Shown piece after piece: positions 1 through 7,911 of a stretch of 64,000 bases of DNA (positions within the stretch are counted from its first letter, which is position 1; each line of letters opens with the position of its first letter). Location: contig NZ_JAAVLX010000003.1 of NCBI RefSeq assembly GCF_013114825.1, positions 950,922 to 1,014,921 of the forward strand, read 5' to 3'. The translations under genes and the position numbers were made by a program. The notes beneath the pieces were generated by a model, which saw nothing but the letters and a program-made list of their open reading frames with translations, had not been told where the DNA came from and ran no database searches. This DNA comes from Bradyrhizobium australiense. Lineage in GTDB: Bacteria; Pseudomonadota; Alphaproteobacteria; Rhizobiales; Xanthobacteraceae.

Positions 1-339
1 CATCCGGCGGTGAACTTCCATACCGTGGTGATGCACCTCGGTGCGCTTGCCGTGTTCGTCGGTGCCCTTGATCAGCCACTGCGAGCGCGTCATCGCGAAG
101 TCGCCGGAAACCGTCGTATGATGAGTAACGACATCCATGTGCGGCTTCAATCCGACGTAGGCCGCCATCGTCTTGCGGATGCCGTCGGCGCCGCGCGCGA
201 CACTGCGGCCGCCATGGACCTCGTCGACCTGAACGATCGCGGCTTCGGGGTGGTACATCGCTGCAGCGGCGTCAACGTCCTGTACGTTGAACGCGCGTGC
301 CAGCCAGAGATTGCAAAGTTCGGGGGACGGAGCACCCAT
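1..339 (-). CDS. NTF2-like/SnoaL-like protein, 3' end cut by window edge
   Basis: This open frame runs from an ATG at 339 to the left edge without a stop, so only the first 113 residues are present. The start is preceded by GGGAG at a good distance. The text (SPELCNLWLARAFNVQDVDA, then AAMYHPEAAI and THHTTVSGDFAMTRSQW) follows the cone-shaped NTF2/SnoaL pattern: an N-terminal helix, then strands carrying a conserved 'damage/transport' fold. Family members include small enzymes and stand-alone ligand-binding proteins, so substrate cannot be named. Two more NTF2-like domains occur within 8 kb, at about 6.2-6.6 kb inside the monooxygenase and at 7.5 kb. Confidence 0.75.
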   Translation of the reverse strand, partial: MGAPSPELCNLWLARAFNVQDVDAAAAMYHPEAAIVQVDEVHGGRSVARGADGIRKTMAAYVGLKPHMDVVTHHTTVSGDFAMTRSQWLIKGTDEHGKRTEVHHHGMEVHRRM

Positions 340-681
340 TTTCAACTCCCATATTTTGAAGATTGATCGATGCGATGAGATAGCGGCGTCACCCTCCGGT
401 GCAGGGCCGGATTGAAGTCATCCTAAGTTCCTCATCTCGTTTCCCGTTGCGGTAGGTAACGTCTGGCGGAGCGGAAAGCACGTTGAAATACCGCCAGCCT
501 CACTTGCGAAACTGCAAGCGGCGCCTACGTCTGCGCCATGGAGGACTGAAACGAGCCCCAACTCGTGTTGGCGGTGCATCGGGCAAGCAGCCTCACCGGC
601 GCCGCTAAGCGCTAGACAGCCTGTTTGACGGACGGGGCCGGTCCTGCGCTGCCGTAGCAAGGCTTTGCCGTTAGCAACAGT
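340..681. other. intergenic stretch with no gene recognised
   Basis: Short open frames exist on both strands here, but none has convincing codon bias, a ribosome binding site or a family resemblance. It lies between two minus-strand genes, so it probably carries the upstream region of the truncated NTF2-like gene. Confidence 0.5.
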
Positions 682-1650
682 CTAGATCTTTTCCAGCTTC
701 TGCAGGCATCGCGTGACCCCGACCTCCGGCGGCATCGGCGTATCCGGAAAGCTGGTCTTCCAGTCGGTGACGCCGACCTCGCCAATATAGATGTCGCCCC
801 TGGAATCCAGCGCGATGCCGTGGGGCGCGAGGAATTTGCCGGCCTCCAGCCCCGGGCCGCTCTCGCCGCCGAGCCGAGCAATGCGCTTGCCCTTCGAATC
901 CACGATCGAAAGCCGCGGGCCGAGATTGGGCACCTTGCGGTTCACGGCCATGCCGGGACCGAGCTCGCCGACGATGAACGTCGGCTGCTTGCCGCCGCAA
1001 CAACACAGCGCGCACGGCCGGTGCAGAAAATTCCACTGCGTCTCGTATTTGCCGTTGCCGTCGAACACCTGCACGCGATGGTTCTCGCGGTCCGCGACAT
1101 AGACCCAGCCGTCGGAATCGGTTGCGATGTTGTGGACGATGTTGAACTGGCCGGGATCGGTGCCGGGCTCGCCCCAGGTCATGAGCAGCTTCCCGTCAGG
1201 CGAATATTTGTGGACGCAGGCATTGCCGTAGCCGTCGGAGACGTAGATCTCCCCCTTTGGCGACAGCGCGGTATGAGTGCAGCGGTGAAACGGCTCGCCG
1301 CTCATGAACGGCGCCGGCTTGTTCGGGATACCGATCGTAAGCCACACCTTGCCGTCAGTCGTGCACTTGCGCACGGTGTGATCGCCGTCATCGGTGCAAT
1401 ACAGATTGTCGTCGGCATCGATGTGCAAACCGTGGGCGCGGTTGAACAGGCCTTCGCCCCAGCTCTTGATGAAATTGCCCTCGCGGTCGAGCACCACCAT
1501 CGGATGGTCGCCGCGGTTGAAGAGGTAGATGCGGTCCTTGCTGTCGACCGCGACGGAGGCGACGTCGGTCAGGCTCCACCCGTCCGGAAGCTTCGCCCAG
1601 TTCTCCACCACGCGATAACGGTGTTCGCCCGAACCGAGAATGGTCGACAT
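682..1650 (-). CDS. NHL-repeat beta-propeller protein
   Basis: The 322-residue product has repeated NHL units such as HGLHIDADDNLYCTDDGDHT, HNIATDSDGWVYVADRENHR and HGIALDSRGDIYIGEV, spaced about 40-60 residues apart, which predicts a six-bladed propeller. It resembles the propeller of peptidylglycine alpha-amidating lyase, often the automatic annotation for such proteins, but no lyase activity can be claimed. No signal peptide is seen. A tight cysteine cluster (CALCCCGG, about residues 213-220) sits between two blades and is unusual. The ATG follows a GGGGAG ribosome binding site. Confidence 0.85.
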   Translation of the reverse strand: MSTILGSGEHRYRVVENWAKLPDGWSLTDVASVAVDSKDRIYLFNRGDHPMVVLDREGNFIKSWGEGLFNRAHGLHIDADDNLYCTDDGDHTVRKCTTDGKVWLTIGIPNKPAPFMSGEPFHRCTHTALSPKGEIYVSDGYGNACVHKYSPDGKLLMTWGEPGTDPGQFNIVHNIATDSDGWVYVADRENHRVQVFDGNGKYETQWNFLHRPCALCCCGGKQPTFIVGELGPGMAVNRKVPNLGPRLSIVDSKGKRIARLGGESGPGLEAGKFLAPHGIALDSRGDIYIGEVGVTDWKTSFPDTPMPPEVGVTRCLQKLEKI

Positions 1651-1744
1651 GCGCTTCTCCCCATCTGATATTTAATGGCCGGCAGTGTTGCAGAGAGCTG
1701 CCCTAAGCACGAGAGGGATTTGAGCATGGCACGTTTCTTATGGA

Positions 1745-2410
1745 CTATCCTCCCATATCCTCCGCCGCGATGATGCGCTGGCGAAGCGCCAGGCGTACCA
1801 GTTCGATGTCGGAGGCGACGCCGAGCTTGGTGCGGATCTGATAGCGCGTGTTGGCCGCGGTCTTGACGCTGATATGCAGCGTGTTTGCGATCTCATCCAC
1901 GGACTTCTCGGCCAGCAGCATGCGCAGGATTTCGAATTCCCGCGGGCTAAGCGCGTCGATCGCTGAAGGCTCGTCGGCGAGGCGGTTGATGGCGAGTTCG
2001 TGGTCGATATCGGGGCTGAGTGCGATGCGTCCGGCCATGACTTCAGTGATCGCGCGCAGCAGCGCGTCGGGCGGATTGCTTTTGGTGACAAAGCCGCGTG
2101 CTCCCGCCTTGATCGCCTGGACCGCATAGGCAGCGCTTTGGTGCATCGTGAATACGAGGACGCGCGCCGACTTGTCCCATTGCCGGATGCGCCTGATGGC
2201 CTCGACCCCGCCAATCCCTGGCATCGACAGGTCCATGATGACGAGGTCGGGCCTGGCTTCCTTGTAGACGCGATAGGCGTCGGCCCCGTTGCCCGCTTCG
2301 GCGACGACTCGCAGGCGATCCTGCTTCTGCAACAGCGAGCGATAGCCCTCGCGCACGATGGCATGATCGTCCACCAGCATCACGCGCGTTCGGCCGCCGG
2401 TATCCGCCAT
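1745..2410 (-). CDS. NarL/FixJ-family response regulator (MoxX/UhpA-like)
   Basis: The 221-residue protein has a receiver domain with the acidic pair DD at residues 14-15 and the phospho-acceptor Asp at about 60 (VIMDLSMPG). A LuxR-type helix-turn-helix follows at the C-terminus (LSPREFEILRMLLAEKSVDE, then ANTLHISVKTAANTRYQIR). Its ATG lies two bases after the stop of the sensor kinase, so the two form one transcription unit and almost certainly a cognate pair. The regulon is not visible. The pairing with a LapD/MoxY-type sensor recalls MoxYX, which controls methanol oxidation in Paracoccus. Confidence 0.92.
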   Translation of the reverse strand: MADTGGRTRVMLVDDHAIVREGYRSLLQKQDRLRVVAEAGNGADAYRVYKEARPDLVIMDLSMPGIGGVEAIRRIRQWDKSARVLVFTMHQSAAYAVQAIKAGARGFVTKSNPPDALLRAITEVMAGRIALSPDIDHELAINRLADEPSAIDALSPREFEILRMLLAEKSVDEIANTLHISVKTAANTRYQIRTKLGVASDIELVRLALRQRIIAAEDMGG

Positions 2411-2412
2411 CT

Positions 2413-3837
2413 CTAAAGCTCCACCCGCATGCTGGGAATGCGGGCGACAAGCCGGGCGCCGCCCATTTCTCTCCGCTCGAATTGCAAGGTCCCTCCGAGC
2501 GAAACCACGCGCTCTTGCATGCCGAGCAGTCCCATGCTGGCTTTCGGCGTGAGGCTAGCCGGCGCCGCTTCGCCGTCGTCCTCGACGGTCAGGACGACGT
2601 CGGCGTCTCCAGCTTCGAGACGCAATTGCACGCGCCGGGCCTGCGCATGTTTTGCTGCATTGGTAATCGCCTCTTGCGCGATGCGATAAAGGCTGGCGCT
2701 GACACCAGGCGACAAATCGTCGGCGTTGCCAGTGACGGCAATCTCAAATTGGGTGCGGCCTTTCTCAAAACGATTCCAGCTCGCAACCAGACTCTCGAGA
2801 CTGCCGGTAAGACCAAGTTCCTCGACATCGGGTGGACGCAGGCGCACCAGCGCGCCACGCAGGGTCTCCATCATATGTGCCGTCGTGCGCGAGATGCCGC
2901 GGCATTCCTCGTACAATGGCGGGCATTCGCGCTCCGCGGTGTGGCCGGCGGCGGCAGCCTGCGCCGCGATCGCGGAAAGCGATTGACCGAATTCGTCGTG
3001 CAACTCGCGCGCAAGATGGCGCCGCTCCTCGTCCTGCACTTCGATCAGCTTTAGCGTCAAGGCGTTGCGCTCGGCAAGCGTTGCCTGCAGCCGCTCCGCA
3101 AGGGCGTTGAAGACGCCGGAGATGGCCGACAATTCCGCGAGATCGAAGCGGGGCAGGCGGGCGGAGAGATCGTTCGCCGCCAGTTGCTGCAGCCCCGTGG
3201 CAATGGCCTGGGTTGGCCGCAGCGCGCGCGCCAGCGCGGCGTAGACCGCAACACAAAGCCCTGCCAGCGCGCAAGCCATGATCGAGAGCAGCCGGCTTGC
3301 GTCGCGCCAGCTCTGGCCGATCTGCGTGGCGGGGTCGAAGGTCGCGACCGCCATGCCCCGTGCACTGCCGGCAACGAGGACCGGCAGCGAGACCGGTTCA
3401 CCCGGACGAAAGATGACGCGATAGAGGGAGGCGAAGATTTCGGGCGCGGCCATTTCGTGGGCGGGCGCCCCGCTGCAGACGCCCTGGCGAAACGCGCCGG
3501 CGTTGTCCCGGTAGGCAATGCAGAGTCCCGGCTCCATCAGCGACGCGATTCTCTGCAAATCCGGCGTTACGTTGATGGACACCGAGAGCCACTGCGCCTG
3601 CGATTGCTGCAACGAGAGATCGCGGGCCACGATCTCGGCGATACGGCTCGCTTTGGCCCTGGCGACACGGTCGCTGTCGAACAAGGCGTAGGCCGCGACG
3701 GCGATGAAGCAAACTGCCGCGAGCGCCGCGACGCGTAACGCCAGCCGCAGCTTCAGATCGATGGCGGGCGCAGGCCTCGCCACGGAGTTGGATGCCTGTC
3801 GCAAGCTCCCTCCCATCGGCTTCGAATATAGAAGCAA
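2413..3837 (-). CDS. Membrane sensor histidine kinase, HisKA_3 type (MoxY-like)
   Basis: The product is about 474 residues from this start; an alternative ATG lies 21 bases downstream at 3816. A transmembrane helix near residues 30-52 (VAALAAVCFIAVAAYALF) is followed by a roughly 120-residue extracytoplasmic segment resembling the LapD/MoxY N-terminal domain. Then come a second membrane helix (LLSIMACALAGLCVAVYAAL), a HAMP region, the HisKA_3 phospho-acceptor box (ELHDEFGQSLSAIAAQ), the N box (EAITNAAKHA) and a G box (GLLGMQERV). It pairs with the adjoining NarL-type regulator and is divergent from the DUF3280 gene. Link to methanol or quinoprotein metabolism is inference. Confidence 0.9.
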   Translation of the reverse strand: MLLYSKPMGGSLRQASNSVARPAPAIDLKLRLALRVAALAAVCFIAVAAYALFDSDRVARAKASRIAEIVARDLSLQQSQAQWLSVSINVTPDLQRIASLMEPGLCIAYRDNAGAFRQGVCSGAPAHEMAAPEIFASLYRVIFRPGEPVSLPVLVAGSARGMAVATFDPATQIGQSWRDASRLLSIMACALAGLCVAVYAALARALRPTQAIATGLQQLAANDLSARLPRFDLAELSAISGVFNALAERLQATLAERNALTLKLIEVQDEERRHLARELHDEFGQSLSAIAAQAAAAGHTAERECPPLYEECRGISRTTAHMMETLRGALVRLRPPDVEELGLTGSLESLVASWNRFEKGRTQFEIAVTGNADDLSPGVSASLYRIAQEAITNAAKHAQARRVQLRLEAGDADVVLTVEDDGEAAPASLTPKASMGLLGMQERVVSLGGTLQFERREMGGARLVARIPSMRVEL

Positions 3838-3978
3838 ATTTCGCCGGGAAGAAAGCGGGGCACGCCAAGATCGGGTATTTCACCCGGCCGTTCCAGGGAA
3901 AGCTGCCGTTTCGGCAGGGCCACAGATCGGTCGATATCGTGACGAAGGCAGCTCCGCATTATCAGTTCCAGGTGCTCC

Positions 3979-4962
3979 ATGCGCTACATCGCCGCTATCC
4001 TCGCTCCGGCCATTGTGCTGGCGTCGCTCGCAACGGCTGGGGCCGCCGAAACGGCCGCGCCGTCTCCGATCAAAATTGCGGTGTTTCCGTTCGAACTGGA
4101 GGATTTCAGCGCCGGGGCGGCCTACGTCCCTCCTGATGACGTCGACCGCGAGCAATTGCGGCTTTCGACGGAGGAAGCCCGTCGGCTAATCGCGGCGTCC
4201 GGACGCTATCAACTGGTCGACGTCAGCGCTGCGAACGACCGGGCGGCGAAAGCCAGCAAGCTGCGGGATTGCGAGGGCTGCGAAGCCAAGATCGCCGCCG
4301 GCCTTGGCGCAGATCAGTCGATGGTCGGGATCGTCTCGCGCATCACCCGAACGGAATACGCGGTCACCTACAAGATACGCGACGCCAAGTCCGGTTCGAT
4401 CGTTGCGGTCGAGCAGACGGACTTGCGCATGGGCGCCAATGTGGCCTGGAGCCGCGGGGCGCGGTGGCTGATCCAGAACCGTCTGCTAGCGCGGGCGCAG
4501 GACAAGCCGCTCATTTTCGCGGTCGCCGAAATCGAATATGTCGACACCTCGGGCGAGGTCATCGATCAAAGCGCCGACCATGTGCGTCGCCTGCGCGAAT
4601 TCGAAGCTTCGCTGCGCAACGATCTGGCGGCGAGCGGAAAGCTGCGAAACGCCGGCCTCGATTGTCCGCCAAACGGCTGTTCGGTCGGCGACCTCGATGC
4701 CGGTCAGTTGCTCGGCAAGGCGCAGGCGGCCGGCGCCGACCTTCTCGTCATCGGCAGCGTTCACAAGATGAGCACGCTCGTGCAATGGGCGAAATTCGAC
4801 ATCATCGACGTGAAGGCTCGGAAGGTGGTGTTCGAGCGCCTCGTCAGCTTCCGCGGCGATAATGACGAGGCCTGGCGCCGCGCGGCATCCTTTATCGTCA
4901 GGCAAATCAGGGAGGCGGAACTCATGCGCCTCGCGGCAACAGCCCTTCCTCAATCGCCTTAA
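3979..4962 (+). CDS. Exported DUF3280 (DUF2380-like) protein
   Basis: The 327-residue product starts with a clear signal peptide (RYIAAILAPAIVLASLATAG, cleavage after AGAA). The core fits the DUF3280 family: IKIAVFPFELEDFSAG near residue 35, then ARRLIAASGRYQLVDVS and the Cys pair in LRDCEGCEAKI. A repeated half follows (DLLVIGSVHKMSTLVQW), similar to TolB/CsgG-like N-terminal folds that help assemble periplasmic components. DUF3280 genes are often seen near quinoprotein dehydrogenases and MoxYX-type regulators, and it lies divergent from such a pair here. Its 3' end overlaps the convergent monooxygenase gene by 41 bases. Confidence 0.82.
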   Translation: MRYIAAILAPAIVLASLATAGAAETAAPSPIKIAVFPFELEDFSAGAAYVPPDDVDREQLRLSTEEARRLIAASGRYQLVDVSAANDRAAKASKLRDCEGCEAKIAAGLGADQSMVGIVSRITRTEYAVTYKIRDAKSGSIVAVEQTDLRMGANVAWSRGARWLIQNRLLARAQDKPLIFAVAEIEYVDTSGEVIDQSADHVRRLREFEASLRNDLAASGKLRNAGLDCPPNGCSVGDLDAGQLLGKAQAAGADLLVIGSVHKMSTLVQWAKFDIIDVKARKVVFERLVSFRGDNDEAWRRAASFIVRQIREAELMRLAATALPQSP

Positions 4963-6685
4963 TCTGCAGCGCCAGATACTTTGAGCCGATGCGGCATTGT
5001 GCAAGGCCGCCGGCGATCAGCCACAGGCCGGGCTGGCCGGTCCGCTTATACATGTTGCGCAGTTCCTGCTCCTCGCCAAATCCCCAGATCGTCCCGACGC
5101 GCTTCTCGACCGCCTCGCCGAACAGTTTTCGCACCAGCTCTTCCTGGCGCTTGTAGCCGGTTGCGAGAACGACGAGGTCGGCGGCAATGGTCTCACCGTC
5201 CTTCATCTTGGCGCCTGCCGCCGTGAACGTATCGAGCTCGGCGAATTGCTTGAGCGCGATGTCGCCCTTGATGATGAGATCGGAGCAGCCGACATTGAAA
5301 TAATAGCCACCGCCGCGGGTGAGGTATTTGAACTGCCAGCCGGTGTTGTCCTCGCCGAAATCGAGCTTGAAGCCGACGCGCGACAGACCTTCGAGCAATT
5401 CCGTGTCGAGCGCCTTGGATTTCTCAGCGGTCAACGCATGGCTCTTGCGTGCCAGCTTGAGCGGCATCGAGGTCACGATCAGGTCGTTATCCTCCAGCGT
5501 GCCTTCGTTGTAGGGCGCGTAGACCAGTTGTGCCGAAGGCTCGATGCTGACGACCAATGTGGAGGAGCGCTGGAACAGCGTGACATGAGCGCCGCTCGAA
5601 TGCAGGTCCTGCGCGATATCGTGGCCGCTATTGCCAGTACCGATCACGATGGCGCGCTTGCCCTTCCAGTTCTCGCCGTCATCATACTGGCTGGAGTGCA
5701 TCACCTTGCCGGCAAAATCCTTTAGTCCCGGGATATTAGGCACGCTCGGGATGCCGCTAACGCCGGTCGCCAGCACGACATGGCGCGGATGCATGATGCG
5801 CCCAGCGCCGGCGCGACGTAGCGTCACTGTCCAGCGGCCTTCCTGCTCGTCATAGCTGCCGCCCTCGAACTCGGTCTCGGTCCAGAAGTTGAGCTCCATC
5901 GCCTCCACGTAAGCCTCGAACCAGTTGGCGAGCTTGTCCTTCGGAATATAGGTCGGCCAGTTCGGCGGGAAGTGCAGATAGGGCAGATGGTTGACCTGCA
6001 CCTGGTTATGCAGCGTCAGCGCGTGATAGCGCTTGCGCCAATTGTCGCCGATGCGTTTTTCCCGATCGACGATCAGCGTATCGACGTTCAACTGCTTCAG
6101 CCGCGCGGCAATGGAGAGCCCGGATTGCCCGCCGCCGATGACGAGGACGGTCGGGTCGCGGTCGGCATAGCCGGCGGAAGCCTTGCGCAGGTCGAGCCAG
6201 TTCGGCCCACGAAAATCCCGCGAATAGGCGTTGCCGCGCGGCCGATCGACCCCGAGTTGTTCCTCAAAACCCTTGAGTTCGCCAAGTTCGGTCAGCAGCG
6301 TCCAGGCTTTCAGCCGGTTGCCGTCGTCCGCATCCGGGATCAGGCGGATGATGCCGTTGCCTCGCCCGACCCTGGTTTCGAATTTGAAGATCGCCTCGAT
6401 GGCGTTGGTGCCGGCCCGCATCACCTTGCGCGGCGCAGCGCGATCGGGAGCGATCGCGAAGCGCGTGGGAGCCATGCGGCAGGCCAGCGGCGGAAGGGCT
6501 TCCAGAATCGCGTCGGCGCCATTCAGCGTCTGAATATTCCAGCTCAGCGCCAGCACGTCGCGCCAGTAGCTGTCGGGATGGAACAGCGTCTTCAGCAGCT
6601 CGTCGTCAGGTTTTCCGAGCGCTTCCTCAAACTGCCCAAGCCAAGTGTCGGCGGCTACCGAGCTGTCGTCCGTCCTGTCGAGCAT
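4922..6685 (-). CDS. Flavin-containing monooxygenase with N-terminal NTF2-like domain
   Basis: The 587-residue protein has two Rossmann motifs: the FAD site VIGGGQSGLSIAARL at about residues 182-196 and the NADPH site VIGTGNSGHDIAQDL at about 347-361. Between them is the flavin monooxygenase/Baeyer-Villiger fingerprint FAGKVMHSSQY. The first 160 residues form an NTF2-like segment (DDELLKTLFHPDSYWRDVLA, then RAGTNAIEAIFKFETRVGRG), a fusion common in soil proteobacteria. It should use NADPH and O2 to oxygenate a small organic substrate; whether that is N/S-oxygenation or Baeyer-Villiger chemistry cannot be read. An Lrp/AsnC regulator lies directly upstream on the same strand. Confidence 0.9.
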   Translation of the reverse strand: MLDRTDDSSVAADTWLGQFEEALGKPDDELLKTLFHPDSYWRDVLALSWNIQTLNGADAILEALPPLACRMAPTRFAIAPDRAAPRKVMRAGTNAIEAIFKFETRVGRGNGIIRLIPDADDGNRLKAWTLLTELGELKGFEEQLGVDRPRGNAYSRDFRGPNWLDLRKASAGYADRDPTVLVIGGGQSGLSIAARLKQLNVDTLIVDREKRIGDNWRKRYHALTLHNQVQVNHLPYLHFPPNWPTYIPKDKLANWFEAYVEAMELNFWTETEFEGGSYDEQEGRWTVTLRRAGAGRIMHPRHVVLATGVSGIPSVPNIPGLKDFAGKVMHSSQYDDGENWKGKRAIVIGTGNSGHDIAQDLHSSGAHVTLFQRSSTLVVSIEPSAQLVYAPYNEGTLEDNDLIVTSMPLKLARKSHALTAEKSKALDTELLEGLSRVGFKLDFGEDNTGWQFKYLTRGGGYYFNVGCSDLIIKGDIALKQFAELDTFTAAGAKMKDGETIAADLVVLATGYKRQEELVRKLFGEAVEKRVGTIWGFGEEQELRNMYKRTGQPGLWLIAGGLAQCRIGSKYLALQIKAIEEGLLPRGA

Positions 6686-6790
6686 GGGCGTTTCCCATCA
6701 CCGGCCGTCTTCGCGGCGTTTTCCCTGTACCGGAGCCTATACCCATTACGGACGGCGCTGGAAGAGAGGCATCCAACCACGCTGGCCGAT

Positions 6791-7339
6791 CTAGCTTCGC
6801 CGGTTGCGGCGTTCCGATCGTCCAGGCCTCGCATTCTGCTGAAGTTTTTGAGGTTTCGGTGTTTCGAGGTGCTGGAGAGGCAATGGTGCTCCAGCTTTGA
6901 GGGTCTGGATTGCAATATTGCTGCGTACCTCGCGCACGATTGGCAGGTTGAGGAGCTTGCCCACCAGAAAGCGCTGATAGTCGGCTAGATCAGGCACGAC
7001 GACTTCGAGGAAATAGTCGGCTTCGCCGGAGACGAGGTGGCACGCGATAATCTCGGGCATCGCCACGACGGCCTTCTCGAACTGCAGCGCGCGTTCGTTG
7101 GCATGCCCTTCGATTTTCACTCCGAGAAACACCGAAAAGCCAAGCCCGATGCGGTCGCGCCGCAACGCTGCCCGGTAACCTTCAATATACCCGCTACGCT
7201 CCAGTCGCTTGACGCGACGCAAACACGGTGAAGGCGACAAGCCGATCTTGTCGGCCAGCTCGACATTGGTCAGACGGCCGTTGGCCTGCAGCTCGGCCAC
7301 GATGCGGCGGTCAATTGGATCCAGGTCTGCATTTGGCAT
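6791..7339 (-). CDS. Lrp/AsnC-family transcriptional regulator
   Basis: The frame is open to 7696, but the family begins at the ATG at 7339 (PNADLDPIDRRIVAELQANG), giving 182 residues. The winged helix (TNVELADKIGLSPSPCLRRV) is followed by the RAM/AsnC ligand domain (ALQFEKAVVAMPEIIACHLV, then GEADYFLEVVVPDLADYQRF). A basic 30-residue tail extends beyond the usual 150-160 residues. It lies 105 bases upstream of the monooxygenase on the same strand and divergent from an NTF2-like gene, so local control of one or both is plausible. A TTGCGCAA palindrome lies in the divergent region at about 7375. Confidence 0.9.
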   Translation of the reverse strand: MPNADLDPIDRRIVAELQANGRLTNVELADKIGLSPSPCLRRVKRLERSGYIEGYRAALRRDRIGLGFSVFLGVKIEGHANERALQFEKAVVAMPEIIACHLVSGEADYFLEVVVPDLADYQRFLVGKLLNLPIVREVRSNIAIQTLKAGAPLPLQHLETPKPQKLQQNARPGRSERRNRRS

Positions 7340-7471
7340 ATCGACGCAAACATATAGCTGAGAAGAGCACAGAATTGCGCAACTTTCCTCGAAATTGGCA
7401 CAGTTAGCAAGGACCTGCCTCGGCATCTTATGGCACGGTGACGGCTCAACCCCACGAATCGAGCGAGCCAG

Positions 7472-7879
7472 ATGTCCGACCATGCCAATTACCAGTCTCT
7501 CTTTGAGGCGGTGGAGCGCTACTTCGATCTGATGTTTGATGGTGACGTATCTCGCTTCGACGCGGTATTTGCGCCAAGTGCCCAATTGCACGGATTGCGA
7601 GATGGAAATTTGCGTCGCTTGTCGGCGCAGGAATTCAAGAACGCGCTGGCTGCCGGGCCATCGCCCAAATCGAAGGAGGCGCCGCGTCTGCAGCAACTGT
7701 TGCTGGTGGATTTTGCATCCCCCACGCAGGCGTTAGTCAAGGTTCGCGTCCGGATCGATACGCTTCTCTATCTCGATTACCTGCTATTTCATCGCATCGA
7801 CGACGCCTGGCTGATCACGGCCAAGTCGTTCCATGTTGAGCAAACATACGCGCCGGACGAACCGATGCTTCGAGCATGA
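7472..7879 (+). CDS. NTF2-like protein (putative lumazine-binding family)
   Basis: The 135-residue protein fits the small NTF2-like family PF12893: YQSLFEAVERYFDLMFDGDV at the N-terminus, a middle strand QQLLLVDFASPTQALVKVRV, and the closing DYLLFHRIDDAWLITAKSFH. Such proteins form dimers with a hydrophobic pocket; the name 'lumazine-binding' is historic and does not prove ligand. It is divergent from the AsnC-type regulator with 132 bases between starts. No signal peptide is seen. Confidence 0.82.
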   Translation: MSDHANYQSLFEAVERYFDLMFDGDVSRFDAVFAPSAQLHGLRDGNLRRLSAQEFKNALAAGPSPKSKEAPRLQQLLLVDFASPTQALVKVRVRIDTLLYLDYLLFHRIDDAWLITAKSFHVEQTYAPDEPMLRA

Positions 7880-7911
7880 TTGGCCAAGCTAGCCGCCTTC
7901 ACGCCGCGCTG

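Noticed and set aside
10..366. 118-codon plus-strand frame at the left edge
   Set aside because: It is antisense to the NTF2-like gene, whose reading frame has family text and a ribosome binding site.
820..1668. 282-codon plus-strand frame
   Set aside because: It is the antisense shadow of the NHL-repeat gene; the minus-strand protein has clear repeats and this one does not.
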